Source: Clostridia bacterium
GTDB lineage: Bacteria; Bacillota; Clostridia; TANB77; CAG-508
Assembly: GCA_022790575.1 (NCBI GenBank)
Contig: JAAVXM010000044.1
Span: 1-46,908, forward strand
Length of the DNA: 46,908 nt
Direction: 5' to 3'
A model generated the notes under the pieces. It did no database searches. It was not told where the DNA came from and saw only the letters and a list, made by a program, of their open reading frames with translations. The translations under genes and the position numbers were made by a program. Shown piece by piece: positions 26,798 to 37,900 of this stretch (the stretch's first letter is position 1; every line of letters starts with the position of its first letter).

Positions 26798-28748
26798 ATT
26801 AGTATCAAATTATAAGCCAACAGGTGACCAACCAAAAGCAATAGAATATTTGAGTAAAGGGATTGAAGAAGGAAAGAAATTCCAGACACTTTTAGGTGTA
26901 ACTGGCTCAGGAAAAACATTCACAATGGCGAACATCATACAAAAAGTGCAAAAACCAACACTAGTATTAGCACATAATAAAACATTGGCAGGGCAATTAT
27001 ATAGTGAATTTAAAGAATTTTTTCCAGAAAATCATGTAGAATATTTTGTGTCATATTACGATTATTATCAACCAGAAAGCTATATAGCACAATCAGACAC
27101 ATATATAGAAAAAGATGCTTCAATAAATGATGAAATAGATAAATTAAGACATTCAGCAACAGCTTCTCTATTTGAATCAAAAGATGTAATTGTAGTAGCA
27201 TCAGTATCATGTATATATGGATTAGGAGACCCAATAGATTATGAGAATATGATAGTATCTTTACGACCAGGGATGAATATAGAAAGAGACAAAGTATTAA
27301 AAAAATTAGTAAATATGCAATACTCAAGAAATGAGATAGACTTTAAAAGAGGAACATTCAGAGCAAAAGGAGACATTGTTGAAATATATCCATCAGACAA
27401 GGGGGAGTCAGCAATAAGAGTAGAATTTTGGGGAGATGAAATAGAAAAAATAAGTGAAATAAATCCATTAACAGGAAAGACAATAGGAATAAGGCAGCAT
27501 GTAATGGTGTTCCCAAATTCACATTATGTAACATCAAAAGACAAAATGGAAAGAGCAATTCAAACAATAGAAAAAGAAATGGAAGAAAGAGTAGAGTACT
27601 TTAAAAGTCAAAATAAATTGATAGAAGCTCAACGTATACAAGAAAGAACAAATTTTGATATAGAAATGATGAAAGAAACTGGATTTTGCCAAGGAATTGA
27701 AAATTATTCAAGACATATAAGTGGAAGAGAGGAAGGAAGTCCACCATTCACATTATTTGATTATTTTCCAGATGACTTTTTATTATTAATAGATGAATCA
27801 CATGCAACAATTCCACAAGTTAGAGCAATGTATAATGGAGATAGAGCAAGAAAAGATTCATTAATAAAATATGGATTTAGATTGCCATCAGCATATGATA
27901 ATAGACCATTAACATTTAGCGAATTTGAAGAAAGAACCAATCAAGTAGTATTTGTAAGTGCAACACCAGCTGATTATGAGAAAGAACACTCAAAAGATAA
28001 TGTTGTGGAACAGATAATAAGGCCTACAGGATTGCTAGACCCTAAAATAGATGTAAAACCTGTAACAAATCAAATTGATGATTTATTAGAACAAATTCGT
28101 ATAAGAGTAGAAAAAAATGAAAGAGTACTAGTTACAACACTAACTAAAAAGATGGCAGAAGATTTAACAGAATATTTAAAAAGTTTAGATATAAAAGTTA
28201 ATTACATGCATTCAGAGATAAAAGCATTAGAAAGAATGGAAATAATAAGAAATTTACGTTTAGGAGAATTTGATGTTCTTGTTGGAATTAACTTATTAAG
28301 AGAAGGACTAGATATTCCAGAGGTTTCACTTGTTGCAATACTAGATGCAGATAAAGAAGGATTTTTACGTTCAGAAAGGTCATTAATTCAAACTATTGGT
28401 AGAGCGGCAAGAAATACAGAAGGAACAGTAATAATGTATGGTGATGAATTAACTGAATCAATGGAAAAAGCAATAAAAGAAACAAATAGAAGAAGAGCAA
28501 TACAAGAAGAATATAATAAGGAACATAATATAAAGCCTAAAACAATTCAAAAGTCTGTAAGAGATTCAATAAGGGCAACTCAAGTAGAAGATATAGGAAC
28601 AGAATATAAAATGGAAAAAGATGAGGATATTAAAGAAACAATAAATAAATTGACTGATGAAATGCTTGAATATGCAAGCAAAATGGAATTTGAAAGAGCT
28701 GCTGAATTAAGAGATAAAATAAAAGAATTGGAAAAATTAATAATGTAA
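26790..28748 (+). CDS. uvrB: excinuclease ABC subunit B
   Basis: The damage-verifying helicase-like subunit of nucleotide excision repair. It has 652 residues, full length. Walker A is GVTGSGKT (about residues 39-46). The beta-hairpin region [21 protein letters not shown] inserts between DNA strands. Helicase motifs include [15 protein letters not shown] and RAARNTEG. The C-terminal UVR domain [17 protein letters not shown] binds UvrC. The start overlaps the ChbG gene; the SD AAAGGAGG lies within it. uvrA lies downstream, separated by two minus-strand genes. Confidence 0.97.
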   Translation: MFKLVSNYKPTGDQPKAIEYLSKGIEEGKKFQTLLGVTGSGKTFTMANIIQKVQKPTLVLAHNKTLAGQLYSEFKEFFPENHVEYFVSYYDYYQPESYIAQSDTYIEKDASINDEIDKLRHSATASLFESKDVIVVASVSCIYGLGDPIDYENMIVSLRPGMNIERDKVLKKLVNMQYSRNEIDFKRGTFRAKGDIVEIYPSDKGESAIRVEFWGDEIEKISEINPLTGKTIGIRQHVMVFPNSHYVTSKDKMERAIQTIEKEMEERVEYFKSQNKLIEAQRIQERTNFDIEMMKETGFCQGIENYSRHISGREEGSPPFTLFDYFPDDFLLLIDESHATIPQVRAMYNGDRARKDSLIKYGFRLPSAYDNRPLTFSEFEERTNQVVFVSATPADYEKEHSKDNVVEQIIRPTGLLDPKIDVKPVTNQIDDLLEQIRIRVEKNERVLVTTLTKKMAEDLTEYLKSLDIKVNYMHSEIKALERMEIIRNLRLGEFDVLVGINLLREGLDIPEVSLVAILDADKEGFLRSERSLIQTIGRAARNTEGTVIMYGDELTESMEKAIKETNRRRAIQEEYNKEHNIKPKTIQKSVRDSIRATQVEDIGTEYKMEKDEDIKETINKLTDEMLEYASKMEFERAAELRDKIKELEKLIM

Positions 28749-28769
28749 TATAAATTTTTATTTAATAAA

Positions 28770-28796
28770 AAAGAGGACTGCAAAGCAGTCCTCTTT
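28770..28796. terminator. bidirectional terminator between uvrB and small paralogs
   Basis: Twelve-bp perfect stem AAAGAGGACTGC/GCAGTCCTCTTT (28770-28781 with 28785-28796), 3-nt loop, with A and T runs giving function in both directions. Confidence 0.88.
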
Positions 28797-28802
28797 GAAC
28801 TA

Positions 28803-29012
28803 TTACTGCTTATTGATATAGCAGATTTGTAGGCCAGTGTTTCCGATAAAAATCCCAGACTGGCGTATGGAGATTTCAGGAAATGCATTTTCCAAAATCT
28901 TGACCTCATAGGTATAGAGGTACATTTCCATTTCTTCTTGAGAAGAATCATTGAGAAATGCATTTATCTTTGTGCTGTTCTTGTGGCGCCGAGAACAATA
29001 TCCCATAATCAT
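28803..29012 (-). CDS. small hypothetical protein, tandem paralog B (69 aa)
   Basis: Not recognised. It is homologous to the gene next to it (29052-29258). The shared pattern is GYxSRR..N.....AFLND.....EM.LY..E...L....P.I.IRQ.G..I.NT..QIC.I.K. The start is set at 29012 (MIMGYCSRRHKN) because an AAGGAGTG SD lies just upstream; the longer frame to 29042 would bury this SD. It is probably co-transcribed with paralog A from the promoter at 29304-29332. Confidence 0.7.
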   Translation of the reverse strand: MIMGYCSRRHKNSTKINAFLNDSSQEEMEMYLYTYEVKILENAFPEISIRQSGIFIGNTGLQICYINKQ

Positions 29013-29033
29013 TGAATCACTCCTTAAAACGAC

Positions 29034-29052
29034 ATTTGGCAAAAAGCCAAAT
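29034..29052. other. hairpin between tandem paralogs
   Basis: Perfect 7-bp stem ATTTGGC/GCCAAAT with a 5-nt loop, just after the stop of paralog A. It may attenuate or stabilise the downstream message. Confidence 0.5.
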
Positions 29053-29258
29053 CACTTTTTGAAAATATGGCAAATCTGGACTTTGGTATTCTCAATGTAG
29101 TTCCCGGTTTGCCGAATGATGATGTCAGGGTTATCCTTTTTCAAGCGATAAATTTCGCCCTTATACAGACGCATTTCCAGCTTCCTCCAACAGGGGTCGT
29201 TGAGAAAGGCTCTTACCCTCTCATTGTTCCGTTCACGACGAGACTTGTAACCAACCAT
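29052..29258 (-). CDS. small hypothetical protein, tandem paralog A (68 aa)
   Basis: Not recognised. A basic, Arg-rich N-terminus (VGYKSRRERNNERVRAFLND) is followed by alternating charged and hydrophobic residues ending IIIRQTGNYIENTKVQICHI. About 31 of 67 aligned positions are identical to paralog B. The SD AAGGAGTG is the same as B's. G+C is 47 of 100 bases at 29101-29200, in a region where neighbours are below 30%. The basic N-terminus could contact nucleic acid, but that is a guess. Confidence 0.72.
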   Translation of the reverse strand: MVGYKSRRERNNERVRAFLNDPCWRKLEMRLYKGEIYRLKKDNPDIIIRQTGNYIENTKVQICHIFKK

Positions 29259-29303
29259 GTTAATACACTCCTTAAATAGTTCTATAGCAAAAAGCTAATA
29301 TAT

Positions 29304-29332
29304 ATTATACAACAAAATATCAATTATGTAAA
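29304..29332 (-). promoter_or_regulatory. promoter of the tandem paralogs
   Basis: Minus strand: -35 TTTACA (29327-29332), 17-bp spacer, -10 TATAAT (29304-29309). It is divergent from the uvrA promoter 40 bp away. Confidence 0.75.
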
Positions 29333-29368
29333 TAGTTATCAAAAAAATAAAAAAAGTTGAACAAACTC

Positions 29369-29397
29369 TTGTTTTGGATTTAAAAATGTAGTATAAT
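29369..29397 (+). promoter_or_regulatory. promoter of uvrA
   Basis: -35 TTGTTT (29369-29374, 4 of 6 match), 17-bp spacer, consensus -10 TATAAT (29392-29397). An in-frame ATG at 29396 falls inside the -10, supporting the start at 29426. Confidence 0.65.
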
Positions 29398-29425
29398 GAT
29401 TGTGTTAAATTTAGGGGGAATTGGA

Positions 29426-32257
29426 ATGAATGACAAAATAGTAATAAAAGGTGCAAAAGAGCATAATTTAAAAAACATAAATTTAGAAATACCAAGAGAT
29501 AAACTTGTAGTAATAACAGGATTATCAGGTTCAGGAAAATCATCATTAGCATTTGACACATTATACGCAGAAGGACAAAGGCGATATGTTGAAAGTTTAT
29601 CATCATATGCAAGACAATTTTTAGGATTAATGGAAAAGCCAGATGTAGAATCAATAGAAGGATTATCACCAGCAATATCAATAGACCAAAAAACGACCTC
29701 GAAAAATCCACGTTCAACAGTAGGAACAGTAACAGAAATATATGATTATATACGTTTATTATATGCAAGAATAGGTGAGCCATATTGTCCACATTGTGGA
29801 AAGAAGATAGAAAAACAATCAATAGACCAGATAATAGACAATGTAATGAAACTTGAAGAAGGAACCAAAATACAAATATTAGCACCAGTGGTTCGTAGTA
29901 GGAAGGGAGAATACACAAAATTATTTGAAGAATTACAAAAAGAAGGATTTGCAAGAGTTAGAGTAGATGGAGAAATGTATGAACTCACAGATGAGATAAA
30001 ACTAAATAAAAACAAAAAACATGAAATAGAAATAGTAGTAGACAGACTAGTAATAAAAAAAGAAATTATAGGAAGGCTAACAGAGTCAGTAGAACTAGCA
30101 CTAAAACATGCAGAAAATATGGTTTTAATAGATATAATAGGAGGAAAACCTGTACTATATAGTTGCAATTATGCATGTCCAGACTGTGGTTTCAGCTTTC
30201 CAGAATTAACACCAAGGATGTTTTCATTTAACAATCCATATGGAGCATGTCCAAAATGCTCAGGAATAGGGTATTTAATGAAAATGGATGAAGACTTAAT
30301 AATACCAGACAAAACGAAAACATTATATGATGGAGTAAAAGCATTTGGTTCAAGTACTATGAAAAAGGGAGACACAATGGCAAAAATGTACTTTGAAAGT
30401 GTAGGAGCACATTATGGAATAGACATAAAAAACAAAAAAATAAAAGACTTGCCAAGGGAATTTTTAGAAAAAATTCTATATGGAACAGGAACAGAAGAAA
30501 TAGACTTTGAATATTCATCATATGCAGGAGTAAGAAAATTCAAAGCACCATTTGAAGGAGTAATACCAACACTAGAAAGACGTCACAATGAAACAAAATC
30601 ACAAGGAATGAGAGACTTTTATGAAATGTATATGAGTAATATGCATTGTGATGAATGTAATGGAGCAAGACTAAAAAAAGAAATATTATCAATATGTATA
30701 AATAGAAAAAACATAAATGAAATAACAGAAATGTCTATAAAACAACTACAAGAATTTGTTAGAAATTTAGAATTAACAAAATCACAACAAATCATTGCAG
30801 ATATGATATTAAAAGAAATAACTGCAAGACTACAATTTTTAATAGATGTAGGATTAGAATACTTAACATTATCAAGAAATAGTGGAACATTATCAGGAGG
30901 AGAGGCACAACGTATACGTTTAGCCACACAGATAGGCTCAGGACTAACAGGGGTATTGTACATTTTAGATGAACCAAGCATTGGACTACATCAAAGAGAC
31001 AATGACAGGCTTATAACAACCTTGAAAAAGCTAAGAGATTTAGGAAATACATTATTAGTAGTAGAACATGATGAAGACACAATGTATGCAGCTGATAGAA
31101 TAATAGATATTGGACCAGGGGCAGGAGTTCATGGAGGACAAGTAATGGCACAAGGAACAGCAGAAGAAATAAAAAATATAGAAGGTTCAATAACAGGAGA
31201 ATACCTAAGTGGAAGAAAGAGAATACATGTACCTACAAAAAGGAGAGCAGGGAATAAGAAAAATATAGAAGTTGTAGGAGCAATTGAAAACAATCTAAAA
31301 AATATAAGTGTAAAATTTCCATTAGGAAAATTTATATGTGTAACAGGTGTATCTGGTTCAGGTAAAAGTACATTAGTAAATGAGGTATTATATAGAAACA
31401 TTGCACAACAATTAAATGGAGCAACAGAAAAGCCAGGAAAATGTAAGCAAATAAAAGGATTAGATAATATAGACAAAATAATAAACATAGACCAATCACC
31501 AATTGGGCGTACACCACGTTCAAATCCTGCAACATACACAGGAGCATTTGACTTAATAAGAGACATATTTGCTGGAACAAATGAAGCAAAGATACGAGGA
31601 TATGAAAAAGGAAGATTTAGTTTTAATGTTTCAGGAGGAAGATGTGAAAGCTGTTCAGGAGATGGTGTTCATAAAATAGAAATGCACTTTTTGCCAGATG
31701 TATATGTACCATGTGAAGTATGTAAAGGAAAGAGATATAATAGAGAAACATTAGAAGTAAAATACAAAGATAAAAACATAGCAGATGTATTAGATATGAC
31801 AGTAGAAGAAGCACTGAAATTCTTTGAAAATATACCAAAAATAAAACAAAAGATTCAAACATTATATGATGTTGGTTTAGGATATATAAAATTAGGACAA
31901 CCATCAACAACACTATCAGGAGGAGAAGCACAACGTGTCAAACTTGCAACAGAATTATCAAAAAGAGCAACAGGAAAAACACTATATATATTAGATGAGC
32001 CAACAACAGGACTTCATATAGCAGATGTTCATAGATTAGTGGATATTTTACAAAGACTAGTGGATACAGGAAATACAATAATTGTTATAGAACATAACTT
32101 AGACTTAATAAAAACAGCAGACCATATTATCGATTTAGGACAAGAAGGTGGAGATGCTGGAGGAGAGGTTATAGCAATAGGAACACCAGAGCAAATTTGT
32201 AGAAATGAAAGAAGTTATACAGGAAAATTCTTAAAAAAATATTTAGAGGAGTCATAG
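29426..32257 (+). CDS. uvrA: excinuclease ABC subunit A
   Basis: The damage-sensing ATPase of nucleotide excision repair. It has 943 residues, full length. The first ABC half has Walker [24 protein letters not shown]. Zinc modules are [19 protein letters not shown]...CPKC, and [16 protein letters not shown]...CEVC. The two signature motifs are [16 protein letters not shown] and [16 protein letters not shown], each followed by a Walker B ending LDEPS or LDEPT. The second Walker A is [15 protein letters not shown]. The start at 29426 is chosen over 29396 because of the SD AGGGGGAA and the promoter position. rdgB follows 40 nt later. Confidence 0.97.
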   Translation: MNDKIVIKGAKEHNLKNINLEIPRDKLVVITGLSGSGKSSLAFDTLYAEGQRRYVESLSSYARQFLGLMEKPDVESIEGLSPAISIDQKTTSKNPRSTVGTVTEIYDYIRLLYARIGEPYCPHCGKKIEKQSIDQIIDNVMKLEEGTKIQILAPVVRSRKGEYTKLFEELQKEGFARVRVDGEMYELTDEIKLNKNKKHEIEIVVDRLVIKKEIIGRLTESVELALKHAENMVLIDIIGGKPVLYSCNYACPDCGFSFPELTPRMFSFNNPYGACPKCSGIGYLMKMDEDLIIPDKTKTLYDGVKAFGSSTMKKGDTMAKMYFESVGAHYGIDIKNKKIKDLPREFLEKILYGTGTEEIDFEYSSYAGVRKFKAPFEGVIPTLERRHNETKSQGMRDFYEMYMSNMHCDECNGARLKKEILSICINRKNINEITEMSIKQLQEFVRNLELTKSQQIIADMILKEITARLQFLIDVGLEYLTLSRNSGTLSGGEAQRIRLATQIGSGLTGVLYILDEPSIGLHQRDNDRLITTLKKLRDLGNTLLVVEHDEDTMYAADRIIDIGPGAGVHGGQVMAQGTAEEIKNIEGSITGEYLSGRKRIHVPTKRRAGNKKNIEVVGAIENNLKNISVKFPLGKFICVTGVSGSGKSTLVNEVLYRNIAQQLNGATEKPGKCKQIKGLDNIDKIINIDQSPIGRTPRSNPATYTGAFDLIRDIFAGTNEAKIRGYEKGRFSFNVSGGRCESCSGDGVHKIEMHFLPDVYVPCEVCKGKRYNRETLEVKYKDKNIADVLDMTVEEALKFFENIPKIKQKIQTLYDVGLGYIKLGQPSTTLSGGEAQRVKLATELSKRATGKTLYILDEPTTGLHIADVHRLVDILQRLVDTGNTIIVIEHNLDLIKTADHIIDLGQEGGDAGGEVIAIGTPEQICRNERSYTGKFLKKYLEES

Positions 32258-32297
32258 AATAATTAAGCAAAAATATAAAATTAAGGAGAATGAGAAA

Positions 32298-32864
32298 GTG
32301 AAAGAAATTGTAATTGCTTCAGGTAATAAAGGAAAGATAAAAGAAGCAGGAGAGATATTAAATGAATTTAAAATAATATCAATAAAAGAATTAGGAATTG
32401 AAATTGATATTGAAGAAGACCAAGAAACATTTGAAGGTAATGCAATAAAAAAAGCAGAAGAAATTGCAAAACAATTAAATGGAAGAATGTGCATAGCAGA
32501 TGACTCAGGAATAGAAATAGAATACTTAAATGGTTTCCCAGGAGTACATACAAAAAGGTGGTTCAAAGGCTCAGATAGAGAAAGAAATATGGCTGTTATA
32601 GAAAAACTTGAAGGTGTAGAAAGAGAAAATAGAAAAGCAAAATTTATAACAGCTATAGCAATATCAGATGGAAACAAAACGATTTGTGAAAAAGGTATCA
32701 TAAAAGGATATATTGCCAAAGAAGCTAAAGGAGAAAATGGATTTGGATTTGATGAAATATTTGAATTAGAAGATGGAAGAACATTAGCAGAATTATCACA
32801 AACAGAGAAAAATGAAATAAGTGCAAGAAAAGTCGCATTAGAAGCAATAAAAAGTCAATTATAA
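32298..32864 (+). CDS. rdgB: XTP/dITP diphosphatase (RdgB/HAM1)
   Basis: It removes deaminated purine nucleoside triphosphates (XTP, dITP) from the pool. It has 188 residues, about the usual 195. It begins EIVIASGNKGKIKE (SGNKGK substrate loop), has CIADDSGIEIEYLNGFPGVHTKRW in the centre and ENGFGFDEIFEL near the C-terminus. The start is GTG with SD AAGGAG 9 nt upstream; the ATG at 32290 reads into a stop at once. It is likely co-transcribed with uvrA. Confidence 0.94.
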   Translation: MKEIVIASGNKGKIKEAGEILNEFKIISIKELGIEIDIEEDQETFEGNAIKKAEEIAKQLNGRMCIADDSGIEIEYLNGFPGVHTKRWFKGSDRERNMAVIEKLEGVERENRKAKFITAIAISDGNKTICEKGIIKGYIAKEAKGENGFGFDEIFELEDGRTLAELSQTEKNEISARKVALEAIKSQL

Positions 32865-32894
32865 AAATAAAATATAGAAAGTACATATTGTTAA

Positions 32895-32946
32895 AAAATA
32901 GAAGTTAATTGAAGTATATAAACTTTCAATAAACTTCTATTTTAAT
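32895..32946 (+). terminator. terminator after rdgB
   Basis: Outer 12-bp stem AAAATAGAAGTT/AACTTCTATTTT (32895-32906 with 32932-32943) with an inner partial stem, ending in a T-rich strand. Confidence 0.75.
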
Positions 32947-32998
32947 TATAGTTTATTAGAATAGAAAACTAAAAAAAGAAAAAATGTTCGAAAAAGTA

Positions 32999-33027
32999 TT
33001 GACAAAAAATAAAAAAGTTATTATAAT
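32999..33027 (+). promoter_or_regulatory. promoter of recN
   Basis: -35 TTGACA (32999-33004), 17-bp spacer, -10 TATAAT (33022-33027). Confidence 0.85.
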
Positions 33028-33033
33028 GAACAA

Positions 33034-33047
33034 CGAACATACATTTG
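33034..33047 (+). promoter_or_regulatory. possible LexA (SOS) box before recN
   Basis: CGAACATACATTTG, against the Firmicutes LexA core GAAC-N4-GTT(T/C): the left half matches fully and the right half has one mismatch. It lies 6 nt downstream of the -10, a position suited to repression. recN is SOS-regulated in several bacteria. Confidence 0.4.
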
Positions 33048-33073
33048 TATGCATTTTGAGAAGAGGTGTTGTT

Positions 33074-34705
33074 ATGATAACAAATTTACATATAAAAAAT
33101 ATAGGAATAATAGAAGATTTAGAAATAAATTTAAATAAAGGAATGAATGTATTAACAGGGGAGACTGGTGCAGGAAAAACACTAATAATAGACTCAATAA
33201 ATATAATATGTGGTGGAAGATTTTCAAAAGAAATGATAAGAAAAGGAGAGAATCATTCATTTGTAGAAATGTGTATATATGCACCAGGGGACATAAACTC
33301 AATAGAAGGAAATATAATAATAAGCAGAGAAATTTACAGTAATGGAAGAAACATGTGCAAAATAAATGGGAGGCTTATAACAGTTTCAGAATTAAAGAAT
33401 TTTATGAGCAATTACATAGAATTGCATGGACAAAATGACAATCAGCAACTTTTAGACAATAGAACACACATAAAATATTTAGATAATTTTGTTGGAGAGC
33501 AAATACAAAGATTAAAAATAGAATATAAAAGTAAATACACTAGATATAATGAAATAAAAAGAGAGTTAAGAGAAAATTATGGAGATGAAAAAGAAAAGCA
33601 AAGAAAGTTAGACTTATTAAAATATCAATTAAGTGAAATAGAAAATGCAAAATTAAAAAGTGGAGAAGAAGAAAAACTAAATGAAAAAAGAAAAATAATA
33701 ATGAATGTAGAGAAGATTGCAAAAAGTATAACAGAAGCAGATGAAACAATGGGAGAAGCTACAATAGATACAATAAATATAGCAATAAGAGCATTAGAGA
33801 AAATAGAAGAAATAGATAGTAAATATAAAGAAACAGTAGAAGCATTAAAAAATGTATATTATGAAATACAAGAAATATCAAGAGATATAAGTAGTTATAA
33901 AGAAGATATAGAATTTGATGAACAAGAAAGAGAAGAAATAGAGACACGACTAGACACAATATATGAATTAAAAAGAAAATATGGGAACAATGTAGAAGAA
34001 ATTTTAAGTTATCAACAAGAGATAAGAGAAGAGATAGAAAAAATAGAAAATGTAGAAGAACACAATAATAAACTAAAAAAAGAACAACAAGAAATAGAAA
34101 AAGAAATGACAGAAATCGCAAAAAAAATAAATCAAATAAGAAGTGAATATGCAATACAATTAAATACAAAGATAAATAAAGAACTAGTTGAACTAGAAAT
34201 GAAAAATGCAAAAGTAAATGTAAAAGTTGAGTATCAACAAAACGAATTTTTTGAAAATGGAAAAGATATAGTAGAAATCTATATCAAAACAAATATAGGA
34301 GAAAATGAAAATCAGTTAGTAAAAATAGCTTCAGGAGGAGAAATGTCAAGAATAATGTTAGCAATAAAAAAAGTATTATCAGAAACAGACAAAATACCAA
34401 TATTAATATTTGATGAAATCGACACAGGGATAAGTGGTAAAGCAGCAAAAGCAGTAGCAGATAAATTAAAGATGATATCAAAGGCACATCAAGTCTTATG
34501 TATATCACACTTAGCAGCGATTGCAGCAACAGCAGATAATAATTATTTTATAAGTAAAAATGTAGAAAATGATAGAACAAGTACAAAAGTAAAATTATTA
34601 GATGAGCAAGAAGTACTAAAAGAGATTGCACGTATTTCATCTGGAGAAATAAATGAAATAACATTGCAATATGCTAATGAATTAAGAAATCAGAAAGTTT
34701 CATAA
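33074..34705 (+). CDS. recN: DNA repair protein RecN
   Basis: SMC-like ATPase that acts early in double-strand break repair. It has 543 residues, near the usual 555. The ATP-binding head has Walker A GETGAGKTLIIDSI at the N-terminus. A long coiled coil (about residues 150-370) follows, then the C-terminal head with signature ASGGEMSRIMLAIKKVL and Walker B ILIFDEIDTGISG. The start at 33074 (MITNLHIKNIGIIEDL) fits the SD GAGGTG; the longer frame from 32984 would include the promoter. Confidence 0.95.
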   Translation: MITNLHIKNIGIIEDLEINLNKGMNVLTGETGAGKTLIIDSINIICGGRFSKEMIRKGENHSFVEMCIYAPGDINSIEGNIIISREIYSNGRNMCKINGRLITVSELKNFMSNYIELHGQNDNQQLLDNRTHIKYLDNFVGEQIQRLKIEYKSKYTRYNEIKRELRENYGDEKEKQRKLDLLKYQLSEIENAKLKSGEEEKLNEKRKIIMNVEKIAKSITEADETMGEATIDTINIAIRALEKIEEIDSKYKETVEALKNVYYEIQEISRDISSYKEDIEFDEQEREEIETRLDTIYELKRKYGNNVEEILSYQQEIREEIEKIENVEEHNNKLKKEQQEIEKEMTEIAKKINQIRSEYAIQLNTKINKELVELEMKNAKVNVKVEYQQNEFFENGKDIVEIYIKTNIGENENQLVKIASGGEMSRIMLAIKKVLSETDKIPILIFDEIDTGISGKAAKAVADKLKMISKAHQVLCISHLAAIAATADNNYFISKNVENDRTSTKVKLLDEQEVLKEIARISSGEINEITLQYANELRNQKVS

Positions 34706-34723
34706 AATTTTGGTGTAAAATGG

Positions 34724-34752
34724 TTGACACAACGATAGTATTTATATAAAAT
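34724..34752 (+). promoter_or_regulatory. promoter of addA
   Basis: -35 TTGACA (34724-34729), 17-bp spacer, -10 TAAAAT (34747-34752). The leader of about 140 nt holds two overlapping hairpins. Confidence 0.65.
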
Positions 34753-34800
34753 AAGAACAAAACAAGAAATTGATAAAAAAATAAAATGATACAAAAGAAA

Positions 34801-34874
34801 AAATGGGGAATTTTTATATTATATAAAATTCTCTATTTTGATTGAATTGAAAAAATTTTTCATACAATCAAAAT
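34801..34874 (+). other. overlapping hairpins in addA leader / recN terminator
   Basis: Hairpin 1 pairs about 34799-34816 with 34824-34839 through several G-T wobbles. Hairpin 2 pairs ATTTTGATTG (34835-34844) with CAATCAAAAT (34865-34874), with an inner GAAAAA/TTTTTC. They share 34835-34839, so only one can be complete at a time, as in attenuators. Confidence 0.45.
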
Positions 34875-34902
34875 CTTCACTATAAAAATAAGGAGAAAAA
34901 AT

Positions 34903-37900
34903 ATGTCAAAAGAAGTAAGCTGGACGCAAGAACAAGAACAAGCAATATATGAAAAAGGAAGTAACATACTAGTTGCAGCGGCAGCTGGAAGTGGTAAAAC
35001 AGCGGTATTAGTAGAAAGAATAATAAATAAGATAATAAAAGAAAACATAGATATAGATAAATTATTAGTAGTAACATTCACAAATGCAGCAGCAGCAGAA
35101 ATGAGAGAAAGAGTTCTAAAAGCTATATATAAAAAGATTGATGAAAACATAGAAGATAATAGATTGCAGAAGCAGATTACATTATTAAATAAAGCAAGTA
35201 TATGTACAATAGACTCATTTTGTTTAGACATAGTAAGAAACAATTTTTTTGAGATAGACATGCCACAAAACTTCAGAATAGCAGATACAACAGAAATAGA
35301 GATAATAAAACAAGAAGTAATAGAAGATTTATTTGAAGAAAAATATGAAGCAGAAGATAAGGACTTTGCAAAATTAATAAACACATACACAGGATATCAA
35401 GATGACACACCACTAAAAGAATTAATATTAAAAATATATACATATATTCAAAGTACACCATTTCCAGAAAAATGGTTAAAAGAAAAGATAGAAATGTTCA
35501 ATTTAAAAAACAAACTAGAAGAAGACTTCTCAAAAACAATATGGGGGAAATTATTACTAAAACAAGTAGAAGAAATTTTGCAAGATGGAATAATAAAATT
35601 AGAAAACGAGAAAAAAAATATAGAAAAATATGATGAACTACAGAAATATAACTTGATTTTAAGTGATGATATAGAACAATTAGAAATGCTAAAGTCAAAT
35701 TTAGACACATGGGATAAAGCATATACAATATACACAAATATAAAATTTAAAACTTGGTCAGCAGACAAAAAAATAACAATAGAAGCAAAAGACAAGGCAA
35801 AAGAAGTTAGAGACAAAGTAAAAGAATCATTAAAAGCAATAGATAAAATATTGATATTTGACTCAGGAGAAGCAAATGAAGATATTAATAATATGTATGA
35901 AATTTTAGAGAAATTAGGACAAGTAATTATAGAATATGGAGACAAATTTTCAAAAAAGAAAAGAGAAAAAAATATTGTAGACTTCAATGATGTAGAGCAC
36001 TTTGCATTAAAAATACTAATAAATGAAGAAGGAAAGCCAACAGAAATAGCCAAAAGATATCAAGAAAAATTCGAAGAAATAGCGATAGATGAATATCAGG
36101 ACAGTAATTTAGTACAAGAATACATATTAAACTCAATATCAAGAGGAAACAATGTTTTTATGGTAGGAGATGTAAAACAAAGTATATATAAATTTAGGCA
36201 AGCAAGGCCAGAACTATTTTTAAACAAATATAAAACATACAAATTAAAAAAAGAAAAAGCAATCCTAGAAGACTTAAAAATACAATTATTTAAAAACTTT
36301 AGAAGTAGAAAAGAAGTACTAGACTTTTCTAATATTATATTTGATAACATAATGACAGAAAAATTAGGAGAATTAAACTATACAGAAGAGGAATACTTAA
36401 ATTTAGGTGCAAGCTATGAAGATACAGAGCAAGACTTAAGAACAGAAATCAATATAATAAATGTTAAAGAAGAAATTGAAGAAGAAACAGAAGATAATGA
36501 ATATGATAATGAAATACAAGAAATAGAAGAAGTAGAAGAAAAAGAAAGAATAGAGGATATAGAATTAGAGGCAAAGTTTGTAGCAAATAGAATAAAACAA
36601 TTGATAGACAGCAAATTTCAAGTATATGATGCTAAAAGCAAGGAAAAGAGAGACATAAAATATAAAGATATAGTAATATTATTACGTTCAACAAAAGCAT
36701 TAGTACCAATATTTGAAAAAGAGATTTTAAGATTAAAAATGCCTGTATTTAGTGACACATCATCAGAATATTTAGAAAGTATAGAAATTCAAACAATAAT
36801 GAGCTTGTTAAAAATAATAGATAATCCATTACAAGAGATATCATTAATATCAGTAATGAGGTCAGCAATTGGTGGATTTACAGACAATGAGTTAGTAAAA
36901 ATACGTTTAAGTGATAAATATGACAATTTTTATAATACAGTTTTAAAATCCAGAAAAGATGTAGATTCAAAATTAAGAAATAAAATAGATAGATTTTTAA
37001 ACAATATTGAGACATGGAGGAGAGAACAAGAATATTTAAGTTTAGATGAATTAATATGGAAAATATATAATGATACAGGGTTTTACAATTATGTAGGACT
37101 TATGAACAATGGAACACTAAGACAAGCAAATTTAAAAATGTTATTTGAACGTGCAAAGCAATGTGAAAGTATTAGTTTTAAAGGATTATTCAATTTTATA
37201 AATTACATAGAAAAAATAAAAGCAAGTAGCAAAGACATGGATTCAGCAAAAATAATTGGAGAAAACGATAATGTAATTAGAATAATGAGTATACACAAAA
37301 GCAAAGGGTTAGAATTCCCTATAGTCTTTTTATCAGGAACAGGAAAGCAATTTAACATGCAAGACTTAAATAAAAAGGTATTATTACATGCAGATATAGG
37401 AATAGGAGTAAAATACATTGACTATGATAAGCTAATTGAATATGATACATTATCAAAACAAGCAATAAAACAGCAAATGCATGTTGAAACATTATCAGAG
37501 GAAATGAGAATATTATATGTAGCTTTAACTAGGGCAAAAGAAAAGATAATAATAACAGGAAAAAGTACAGTAGAAAAGCAAAAAGAGATAGAAGAATTAC
37601 CAAAAAAATATGAAAATGTAAATAATATATTATTAAAAAAATATAAAACATATATTGATTGGATAATGTTAGTAGAAGCATTTAATAAAGATAAAATGAA
37701 AAATCTTGTAGATATTAAGATGTATCAAAGAGATGAGGTAATTCAGACATGTGATACAAATAGTAATGAAAAAGAGAATTTGTTAGATGAAATATTAAAT
37801 AAAATATCAAAAGTAGAAAAAGATAGGATACAACAGAAGAAAGTAGCCCAAATGCTTGAGTATGAATATCCAAACAAATTAGCTACAATAATACCAACTA

